Positions 9,201 to 15,296 of a stretch of 36,261 bases of DNA are shown piece after piece. The position numbers were made by a program, and so were the translations under genes. The stretch lies in NCBI GenBank assembly GCA_014800245.1, contig JAAVGM010000019.1, positions 1-36,261 on the forward strand, in the 5' to 3' direction. How positions within the stretch are numbered: the stretch's first letter is position 1; each line of letters starts with the position of its first letter. The stretch comes from Bacteroidales bacterium (lineage in GTDB: Bacteria; Bacteroidota; Bacteroidia; Bacteroidales; Muribaculaceae). The notes under the pieces are model-generated. The model was given only the letters and a program-made list of their open reading frames with translations, was not told the origin of the DNA and did not search any database.

Positions 9201-9557
9201 TTTAACGTCTTCATAATGAAACACAATCATAAGATGCTGATGAAAACCCATTATTGAACGGATAAGCTGCTGAATATTGACACGCGAACGCTCTATATTC
9301 TTTGAGTCGTCAAGAGTGACATCAAGAAGCACAATGTTATCGGCACTATAATTCTTTTCTGTTAGATCCCCAATATATTTGATATGCTTGATTCCTGCTT
9401 TTCTTGCCTTCTCGGCATATTCCTCTCTTTCAGCAAGGTCGTCGTTGATATATTCGATTTCATTGCCGAAGATTGGTTTGATAACATCCGCTATGAAACG
9501 GTCAGTTCCGGGATAATCATTGTTAAATATCTTTTCTAACTTATGTTTGAGTTCCAT
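6237..9557 (-). CDS. Eco57I/PglX-like N6-adenine DNA methyltransferase
   Basis: 1106 residues. Order: N-terminal unassigned domain (1-200); helical region; motif X-like GAFYTPKEVVDY (405-416); SAM-binding motif I D-P-A-x-G-S-G-A-F (470-478); motif II NIYGVDIE near 511; catalytic motif IV N-P-P-Y (680-683); C-terminal target-recognition region ending in a TaqI/HsdS-like DYHIYPDHVKNIPVP segment. It should methylate adenine in a specific DNA site to mark self. Length and layout fit type IIG/BREX-PglX-like enzymes, but I see no PD-(D/E)xK motif in the N-terminus, so cleavage is probably supplied by the helicase protein, whose stop lies 2 bp upstream of this start. A separate specificity subunit is absent. 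Confidence 0.88.
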   Translation of the reverse strand: MELKHKLEKIFNNDYPGTDRFIADVIKPIFGNEIEYINDDLAEREEYAEKARKAGIKHIKYIGDLTEKNYSADNIVLLDVTLDDSKNIERSRVNIQQLIRSIMGFHQHLMIVFHYEDVKDKQWRFSYAYKGNSLKDTTSAKRYTYVFGKGYRGRTAAERFEILADSQRNDEDFEKAFSVQALSDDFFKYYRAYYAAFVEFITGERYTEEKEINNILNRWKWVSCDGDNQLKSTFENDGKAARDYIKKMFGRIVFLYFLQRKGWLFDKNGDSDPMYMRHLFEESERLGLDTNFLDDVLEILFFYILNTKGTENRIRKAFDERGKDVKIIPGWEKIYFLNGGLFEDDDFDRKPCIFPAVYFQKFFQFLDKFNFTINENDQEDAEIGIDPEMLGRIFENLLEDNKDKGAFYTPKEVVDYMCRESIIAYLQDDKFSEEGNDLIRAFVNDLDNRDLTLKQKSHLRDKLKEVKICDPAIGSGAFPMGMVNVLAKLYIALGIRSEELGAIKRHIMEENIYGVDIERGAVDIARLRFWLAIVVDEEVKEGDDPTPLPNLHFKVMQGNSLLERFDKKDLRDLVQIKKGISENVTTISNHQIIDGNIFDYDDSERMDLKRKLKKYYSTNDHSEKKGLFNDIVNIVRRLLFYKGVTLPEDFDPSANSEFFLWHTWFTEVFEQGGFDIVIGNPPYISAPAQVANEILNAQRENIVASKQYKSLYQKWDLYIAFVELGLRLLKKGGIESMIIPYPFTNQLYAKKLRQIILDNHNIVEITDLKDVKVFANATVQNCILFVEDKKKEGGKVRISHAVEDEKARSLEIKVDYEKDQTGLIQNTKGVWDLSTNITQDSLHPTLNRFGDFCYISKGMVLNSDEKTAKGQFKKDDLISNTKDELHSRAYIEAKDICSYGIKRYRYLEWDSERCPCKLSRPTFRELYEVPKLLINRLGTLQSTIDIKVNFLHSDSLYCAVPWYELKDVNNKSISGSIKKFARKTRSDMEALSKQVSLQFLCAILNSSYGKVLLKEQRGGDYHIYPDHVKNIPVPVAPPNLQKEISALVDQLIGIEDKGSEKAQKIFQRIDLLVYKAYELSYEEILQVDPKPSFSREEYDNFNIDII

Positions 9558-9559
9558 AG

Positions 9560-12500
9560 TCAGTTATTGTTTTTAGTTTCAGAATAAAGAACGAGTTTCG
9601 CCTCTCCACGTTTCGCATGAGCACGATCAGCCAAACTTGATAGAGCCGCTTCAAGCAATGCATTTATATCATCATCAGTACCGAAGAGCGAACCTTGGTA
9701 ATTTTCAAACTTCATTACCTGCTTGATCACATAATTATCTTTTGCTCTGACAAGTTTTTCAATTTGCTTTAAAAGTTTTTTAGACTCTTGTGTAACATCT
9801 GATCGTAAGCGTAAGGCAGATAACACAGCAAGTGCATCTGTTGATTTTTTACTTGAGTCGGAAGCAGTAATATAGTGGGCAACATGTTTTTGATATGCTC
9901 GCTTAGCTATTTTAGCTAACGTATCATCACATTGCATATCGGAAAACATAGTATCCGGCTCACATTTCAATCGTTGCATAGTTGCCAGAGAAGAGATGAT
10001 TCGAGAGGATACGTCTTCCTGCGTTTTCTCCACCTCCACTGAAATCAGTTCTTGTGAATTATCAGTAAAGACGAAAATACCATGATCGTTTTCCTCATTC
10101 GTTTGTAAAACACCACCAAGTCTGTCAGCATCTACGGAAACGATATAATCATATCGTTCCGATGAATTGTCTTGAAATGCTTTCAGTTCCTGAATAAACG
10201 GCCCAAATGGAGATTCGTCACCATCAACGAAATGTTGCAGGTCATGCTCAATAAGCTCCTCTCGTTCACTGAACACCTTATTATCCTCCCCAAACATCTC
10301 ATGGAAAGATTGGAGTTTGGCATAAGCCTTTTCAATCAAACGAATCTGGCTGTTCCCTTCATCTGATGGGAAGAAATTGAAGACATGGACGAAATCTTCA
10401 GTAGAGCCTATGCGGTTCACACGACCGATGCGTTGCATCAGGCGTGTGGCATTCCACGGAGCATCATAATTAAGAATGACATTCGAGCGATGCAGATTCA
10501 CACCTTCGGCCAAAACTTCGGTTGTAACGATTACATCATAATCATCACGCCGATATTCCGGGTTGCAGTTGGCGTCGAAGTTTGCCTCAATTGCCTCCTG
10601 CATTTCAGTGCGATTCTGTGCTGTAATGCTAAGCACTTTGTGCCCCTTTGCTTTTAATGCTCTTTCCAATGATTTGAGCGTGTCGATAGCTTCGGTAAAA
10701 ATAACCAAGCGAGGCTTATTAACTCCCGACGGATTGTTAATCTTCGGATTGAATAGTTCCGGATTTATTGCATCCTTAAATCGATCAAATTTGGGATCTT
10801 CTGTATTCTCTCGCCATCGTTCAAGCAAAGAACCAATGCGCAATCTGTCATTTTGCAGATCTGCAAGATATGATTCGTTAAAATCAGAGGCTTTGAAACT
10901 TCTGTTGTTTCCTCCTTTATTATCAATAGCAGACTCTACAGCAGCCTTGAAGCCAGCGAAATTTCCTTTGTGTTCGTTGTGCAATTTGTTGACATCAATA
11001 TCCGGACAGATAAATACGCAGTCGTGTTGGAGCATATCTATCATAACGTCATTATATCGGTTAAGATTCTCAAGCGTTTTCTTGAATGCCGCAAGGCTGC
11101 TTTCAAGTCGCTTTACCAATAGAATCCGCATGATTCGCTGAAGACGTTGTGTAATACTATCAACCGTAAGGTTTCGTTTCTCATACAGTTTCTTGTTGTC
11201 CTCCTTGACAAATTGAGTAATCGCGGCATAGCGGTAAAAGCCGATATGTTTATTCGGGTCAAACGATTCTCCTGTTCCGGGAGGACAGATAGCATCAACG
11301 GTATCGGCAAAGAGCTTTGAGAGTTCCTCATCCATCCGGTATTCGAGTTTATGAGGGCCCTTGACCGTAGGGAATTTGAGCAATTCAGCATCTTCACCAT
11401 AGAGATTTCTAATATCGGTACGTGTGCGACGAACAACCAGATCATTAAGGACACAGTTTCTGATTTTTTCAGAAACTTCCTTTACAATAGCACGGGCTTC
11501 TGCTTTACCCTCGTCGGTGTCTTGCGAAATAGCACGAGCTTCTTTAAAGCGTCGCTCCATTGCATTGAATAGAGAGTCGAGTTTGCCTCCCTCAACATTC
11601 GGCAAATTGGAGTTATTTGGCGTGCGCTGAAATAAACGTATCTGATTATAGAGATCTTTTGGTGAGTTATTTTGGGGCGTGGCAGACAGGAGTGCGACGT
11701 ATGGAGTGGGATTGATAATCCCAATCAGATCATCAATTGCTTTATATTTCTGCGTTTCAGAGTTACGGAAATTGTGACTCTCGTCAATGAGTACCATTCC
11801 ATAGTTTCTAAGCTCGATATCCTCTATTTCATCACTGTCTTCAATATCATCGGTATTTTCCAGTTCGTCTGTGATTTTTCCAATGCTTCCGGTAGTTACA
11901 AAGTCAACACTGAGTGCAATGTTATTACGAGGATTATTATTATCAAAATCCTTTATTGTCTTTTCCCATGCTTTCTTAATAGCCGGAGGTGTTACGATCA
12001 GAACTTTGCGGGCACGGCCGAGGGATTCGGCATTTTCAAGGAAATGACGGATAAGTAATACTCCAACTACAGTTTTACCAAGTCCGACAACATCGCCAAG
12101 AATAAATCCGCCGAATCGTTTCATCACAGAAAAGCATTGTTTTACGGCGTCGAGCTGATATTCAAGGGTATTGAATGACGGTGGCAAATATGATTTTAAG
12201 ACTTCAGATGTATTGGCATCAACCATATCTCCAAACTGCAATTGGAGATACTTGATATATACTTCGTAGGGCGTAAGAAATTTCTCAGCTTCATTATCTT
12301 TTTCAATTTCTACACCTATAGGGGACGGTTTGAGAATGTTCTTAATAAACTTCCCAGACCACAATTCACTGTTATGCCAAAGCTCTTCAAACCATGCTTT
12401 GTGAGATTTCGACGTTGAATACTCAGTAAACGGAGCAGCAACGCTATTGCCATTCTCTTCAAGGTAATTTAGTTCGGCATTACCCTGTAGGCCTTTTAAT

Positions 12501-12970
12501 GTGAAATTAGAGCTACCTACAATTCCTGTGGCAAGTGTATGGTTATTACCAAGGAAGATATAGCATTTGGCGTGAAGAAATTCCTTATGTTCGCCCTGAC
12601 CATACACGCGAATCTCAAACGCTCCATTGGGATTCTCTTCTGTCAGTGCATTATCAATAATCAGCTTGCCGATAGGCTTATACTCATCTGTAAGAGATTC
12701 GACATCTCTTTGAATATAGAAATCGGGAAATTGGTGTGCTTCTCGTGAGGCCTGATAATATTGTAATTGTGGTTCTTGACCTATCAGTAAATCAAGTTTA
12801 CCCCCTCGCGCGAAGAAGTGTTTAAGCTCATCATATACCAAAGCAGTACCGGGCAAATCCCAATACCCTGTTGCAATCATAATGTGATTACAGTCAGGGC
12901 GTGAAACTAACTCTTTTATATATTTGACGAGCTTAAATTGCTCAGAGTTATCAATTAGAGCATTTGCCAT
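9560..12970 (-). CDS. PLD-nuclease / SNF2-like helicase fusion, restriction effector
   Basis: 1136 residues. The N-terminal phospholipase-D domain (about 1-200) has one HxK motif at H133/K135 followed by GSSN (152-155) and a downstream Glu. Superfamily 2 helicase core follows: Walker A G-x-GKT (K299), Walker B DESH (396-399), motif III SATP (429-432), and motif VI QRIGRVNRIG (846-855). The C-terminal ~200 residues are helical and unassigned. A single HKD half-site would need dimerisation, as in BfiI-type nucleases. First gene of the island, with a -7 element 48 bp upstream and the methyltransferase 2 bp downstream. Expected to translocate on unmodified DNA and possibly cut it. It differs from type I HsdR in having PLD instead of PD-(D/E)xK. 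Confidence 0.88.
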   Translation of the reverse strand: MANALIDNSEQFKLVKYIKELVSRPDCNHIMIATGYWDLPGTALVYDELKHFFARGGKLDLLIGQEPQLQYYQASREAHQFPDFYIQRDVESLTDEYKPIGKLIIDNALTEENPNGAFEIRVYGQGEHKEFLHAKCYIFLGNNHTLATGIVGSSNFTLKGLQGNAELNYLEENGNSVAAPFTEYSTSKSHKAWFEELWHNSELWSGKFIKNILKPSPIGVEIEKDNEAEKFLTPYEVYIKYLQLQFGDMVDANTSEVLKSYLPPSFNTLEYQLDAVKQCFSVMKRFGGFILGDVVGLGKTVVGVLLIRHFLENAESLGRARKVLIVTPPAIKKAWEKTIKDFDNNNPRNNIALSVDFVTTGSIGKITDELENTDDIEDSDEIEDIELRNYGMVLIDESHNFRNSETQKYKAIDDLIGIINPTPYVALLSATPQNNSPKDLYNQIRLFQRTPNNSNLPNVEGGKLDSLFNAMERRFKEARAISQDTDEGKAEARAIVKEVSEKIRNCVLNDLVVRRTRTDIRNLYGEDAELLKFPTVKGPHKLEYRMDEELSKLFADTVDAICPPGTGESFDPNKHIGFYRYAAITQFVKEDNKKLYEKRNLTVDSITQRLQRIMRILLVKRLESSLAAFKKTLENLNRYNDVMIDMLQHDCVFICPDIDVNKLHNEHKGNFAGFKAAVESAIDNKGGNNRSFKASDFNESYLADLQNDRLRIGSLLERWRENTEDPKFDRFKDAINPELFNPKINNPSGVNKPRLVIFTEAIDTLKSLERALKAKGHKVLSITAQNRTEMQEAIEANFDANCNPEYRRDDYDVIVTTEVLAEGVNLHRSNVILNYDAPWNATRLMQRIGRVNRIGSTEDFVHVFNFFPSDEGNSQIRLIEKAYAKLQSFHEMFGEDNKVFSEREELIEHDLQHFVDGDESPFGPFIQELKAFQDNSSERYDYIVSVDADRLGGVLQTNEENDHGIFVFTDNSQELISVEVEKTQEDVSSRIISSLATMQRLKCEPDTMFSDMQCDDTLAKIAKRAYQKHVAHYITASDSSKKSTDALAVLSALRLRSDVTQESKKLLKQIEKLVRAKDNYVIKQVMKFENYQGSLFGTDDDINALLEAALSSLADRAHAKRGEAKLVLYSETKNNN

Positions 12971-13017
12971 TTTGATCTTTTTTTGAAGTCTTTTAAGGAT
13001 ACGCTTTGAATTAAGTG

Positions 13018-13025
13018 CAAAGATA
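13018..13025 (-). promoter_or_regulatory. -7 element for the defence operon
   Basis: TATCTTTG on the minus strand (CAAAGATA on plus), a perfect match to TAnnTTTG. It would start transcription near 13011, giving a ~40 nt leader before the helicase ATG at 12970. No -33 TTTG is evident. An imperfect dyad CTTAGA-N9-TCTAAG (13036-13056) lies just upstream and could bind a regulator. Confidence 0.55.
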
Positions 13026-13085
13026 ATACTTTTTTCTTAGAATTCTCAGCTCTAAGAAGATTAATCTCAATAATATTTTTTTGCG

Positions 13086-13212
13086 AACTCAAAGGATTTA
13101 AAGGGAGTAAGGAAATTAATGGACTTAAGGCAGCTTAAGGAAAACAAGACCACAAGAAACAACACCCTAACGATGCCATATCCTAAAAAACATATCCTTA
13201 AAGAAGCAAGAC
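13086..13212. repeat. TAAGG word repeats downstream of the four-helix gene
   Basis: The left half (13091-13140) has several TTAAGG/GTAAGGA words on the plus strand; the right half (13166-13203) has CCTAA/CCTTAA words, giving weak dyad symmetry. The segment AAAGGATTTAAAGGGAGTAA resembles AAGGATTTTTAAGGAGAGTA on the other side of the four-helix gene (13866 onward). The whole 12971-13228 gap contains no gene; it also holds the operon promoter. Confidence 0.45.
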
Positions 13213-13228
13213 CTAAATAGATTCTGCT

Positions 13229-13774
13229 TCAATAACCCCTATTCTTTCTACGAAGATTATACAGACGCTCTGTAAATCCACCGGATTGGAGAAATTCTTC
13301 TGACTTCTTGGATATAAATTTATAAAGGAGATAATCAGCTTGATTGAGTAGGATGATTGCCATATTCGCAATAGTCTGAGGAGGGCGAGAGGAGATAAGA
13401 TTCATAAAATATTGGGCATCATTATGGGTGGCTCCTAAATTTCTCATTGCCTCAAATTCTCTACTTCCCTGCTCCCACTGCGGAAATCCCCTGGTTTTAA
13501 GAAAATCTTCATAATCTTCAAGTAATTCTTTCAAACTGGCCTTGGCAACATTCAAGAGTTTTAACTCAGTTTTATTTGAAGTAGGAGCTGCCTCAATCCC
13601 CTCTACAATATTTTGTTTTCCACTTCTTGCTGCCTGGACCATTTGATCAATTGTCCTATCCCCTTTTGTTAAAAAATTGGAGCAGAAAAAATAGGTGATT
13701 TGAAAAATCACATCTGCCTTTTGATAACACAAAAGTTTTTTATAATCACCGGAATTAGGGATGAGTTCGTTCAT
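13229..13774 (-). CDS. Four-helix bundle protein with suffix domain
   Basis: About 181 residues from the ATG at 13774. An N-terminal S23/IVP-like four-helix bundle is seen in QMVQAARSGKQNIVEGIEA and the long amphipathic helix after it, then a C-terminal GGFTERLYNLRRK tail typical of the 'four helix bundle suffix' family (TIGR04258, as I recall it). Related bundles are encoded inside 23S rRNA intervening sequences; the function of the stand-alone form is unknown. The in-frame ATG at 13801 is rejected because it overlaps the -7 element (13799-13806). The gene is isolated between hemW and the defence island, flanked on both sides by TAAGG word repeats. Confidence 0.82.
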   Translation of the reverse strand: MNELIPNSGDYKKLLCYQKADVIFQITYFFCSNFLTKGDRTIDQMVQAARSGKQNIVEGIEAAPTSNKTELKLLNVAKASLKELLEDYEDFLKTRGFPQWEQGSREFEAMRNLGATHNDAQYFMNLISSRPPQTIANMAIILLNQADYLLYKFISKKSEEFLQSGGFTERLYNLRRKNRGY

Positions 13775-13798
13775 GCCATGATTAATTGGGTTAAAGTG

Positions 13799-13806
13799 CA
13801 AAGATA
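13799..13806 (-). promoter_or_regulatory. -7 element for the four-helix gene
   Basis: TATCTTTG on the minus strand; initiation is expected near 13793, leaving a leader of about 20 nt and deciding the start codon at 13774. The surrounding GTGCAAAGATAA (13797-13808) is identical to that at the defence-operon promoter (13016-13027). Confidence 0.6.
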
Positions 13807-13863
13807 AGAAAACTTTTTAGAATATTACATCTTTTAAAAAGAATTTTAAGAATAGAGCGAAAA

Positions 13864-13965
13864 TAAGGATTTTTAAGGAGAGTAAGGATTGTAAGGAAAG
13901 TAAGGAAAGTCCCCCTTAATCCTCTTATTTCCCTTATTTCCCTTAATCCCCTTAATCCTTAAAAT
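13864..13965. repeat. 9-bp periodic inverted word repeat, probable hemW terminator
   Basis: Left half (13864-13910): five units of TAAGGANNN with a 9-10 bp period. Right half (13911-13965): five 9 bp units of CCTTAATCC / CCTTATTTC type, the reverse complement of the left. Together they form a ~45 bp imperfect stem that takes in the hemW stop codon. In RNA of the minus strand this would fold into a long hairpin and could end hemW transcription. The periodicity is not usual for a terminator. Confidence 0.6.
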
Positions 13966-15095
13966 AGCTCCGAGATGATTTCATCTGAAATCATCACTCC
14001 TGATTCGGAGAGTGCAATATGATCATGCATATATATCAGATCGCCGGAAGAGAGATAAGGCTTAGCTCTTTTTTCAAGAGATATCCGCTCTTCTTTCCCG
14101 AATCGATCTTCAAATTCGAGAAGATCAAGACCTTCAATCATTCTCAGGCGAGTCATTATCATCTCCTCCCGAAGCTCTTCTTCTGATAAAAATTCATATT
14201 CTTTTATATGGTCTCCATATTCCTTTATTTGATCTCCATATTCCTTTATATAAAGCGCAAGATCGGGGAGATTATACCTGCGCGTTCTATCTCCGTCGTA
14301 ACTATGCGCACTCGGCCCTAAGCCTATATAGGGAATCCCTTTCCAATAGTTGGAATTATGATGGGAGCGATAGCCGGGGAGTGCATAATTTGATATCTCA
14401 TATCTTTCATATCCGGCTTCCTTGAGCTTGCTTGTAACCAATCGGAACATCTCAACGCTATCCTCATCCGGAATCTCCTCCACTTTCCCTGAATCCCTCA
14501 TCCGAGTGAGGGCTGTGCGCTCCTCATACATCAACGAATAGGCTGATATATGCTCCGGACGCATCTCTATAAAACGATCGAGCGTGGCGGAAAGAGAGGA
14601 AAGCGTCTGTCCCGGCAAACCGAATATCAGATCCAACGAGATGTTGGAGAAATATTTTCGCAGAATATAATATGCTTTTTCTGCCTGATCTGCCGTATGA
14701 CGCCGCCCTATCGCTTTCAATTCATCATCGTTGAGAGTCTGGATACCCATGCTCACACGGTTCACCCCCGCCTCGCGCCATGCGCGGGCCTTCTCCTCAG
14801 TGACATCATCCGGATTCACTTCAATTGTGAATTCCCCCACCTCCACGGGTATCATCCTGCGAAATCGAGAGATCAACTCAGCAGGTGCCAATGAAGGGGT
14901 GCCTCCACCCATATATAAGGAAGGGAAAACTCCAGACGGAAGCGACAAAGCGGAAAATTCATTCTCCACAGCGCGGGCAAAAGCTTCCCAATCAGCCAAC
15001 CGTTCGCCCACACTATAGAAATCGCAATAGATGCATTTCCTCCTGCAAAAGGGGAAATGAATATAGATCCCGAAATTTTCTTGTGAATTCTGCAT
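13959..15095 (-). CDS. hemW: Radical SAM heme chaperone HemW (coproporphyrinogen III oxidase-like)
   Basis: About 378 residues from the ATG at 15095. Radical SAM cluster C-x3-C-x2-C at C17, C21 and C24 (FCRRKCIYCDF), the GGGTPS motif, and HemN-like EVNPDD and SMGIQT segments follow. HemW binds heme and delivers it to respiratory enzymes; the single-Cys third-position signature that separates true HemN (CxxxCxxCxC) is absent, favouring HemW. Near residues 280-300 is an insertion of nearly identical IKEYGDx heptads made by a 21 bp tandem repeat. An ATG at 15101 lies at or before the likely transcription start set by the -7 element at 15106-15113. Confidence 0.9.
   Translation of the reverse strand: MQNSQENFGIYIHFPFCRRKCIYCDFYSVGERLADWEAFARAVENEFSALSLPSGVFPSLYMGGGTPSLAPAELISRFRRMIPVEVGEFTIEVNPDDVTEEKARAWREAGVNRVSMGIQTLNDDELKAIGRRHTADQAEKAYYILRKYFSNISLDLIFGLPGQTLSSLSATLDRFIEMRPEHISAYSLMYEERTALTRMRDSGKVEEIPDEDSVEMFRLVTSKLKEAGYERYEISNYALPGYRSHHNSNYWKGIPYIGLGPSAHSYDGDRTRRYNLPDLALYIKEYGDQIKEYGDHIKEYEFLSEEELREEMIMTRLRMIEGLDLLEFEDRFGKEERISLEKRAKPYLSSGDLIYMHDHIALSESGVMISDEIISELF
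14195..14257. repeat. 21 bp tandem repeat inside hemW
   Basis: Nearly three in-phase copies (units start at 14195, 14216 and 14237), each close to CATATTCCTTTAT-N8, encode consecutive IKEYGDx heptads on the minus strand. The unit length is a multiple of three, so copy changes keep the frame. Confidence 0.8.
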
Positions 15096-15105
15096 AATCA
15101 TAGAG

Positions 15106-15113
15106 CAAAGTTA
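15106..15113 (-). promoter_or_regulatory. -7 element for hemW
   Basis: TAACTTTG on the minus strand, 11 bp upstream of the ATG at 15095. Initiation 5-8 bases downstream would give an almost leaderless message. Confidence 0.5.
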
Positions 15114-15157
15114 ACAATTAGAAAGCGAAAATCGATAAAAAATCGCAAATATGTTAC

Positions 15158-15205
15158 ACAACATATTAATTTATGTTGTAGATAGAAAAATTTTTACTAA
15201 TTTTC
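15158..15205 (+). promoter_or_regulatory. Candidate promoter with operator-like dyad for the EF-G2-like gene
   Basis: A dyad ACAACATA-TTAATT-TATGTTGT (15158-15179) has perfect 8 bp arms. Its right arm contains TTG (15176-15178), which is 19 bp upstream of TAATTTTC (15198-15205), one mismatch from the TAnnTTTG -7 consensus. A regulator on the dyad would cover the -33 region. The leader to 15297 would be ~85 nt. Confidence 0.4.
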
Positions 15206-15296
15206 CAACGTCTAAGAAAAACTCCACCTCTCTCCCTGAAAAGTTTCTGTGATTGCAAACAGAATGAAATGTTAACCATATTAAAATCTTTACCGC

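Noticed and set aside
2661..12970. Assigning the island to BREX, DISARM or type I restriction
   Set aside because: The methyltransferase resembles PglX and the helicase resembles DrmD/HsdR in part, but no PglZ, BrxC, DrmA, DrmB or HsdS homologue is present in the window.
13864..13965. CRISPR array
   Set aside because: The repeat unit is 9 bp with no unique spacers and the two halves are inverted; no cas genes.
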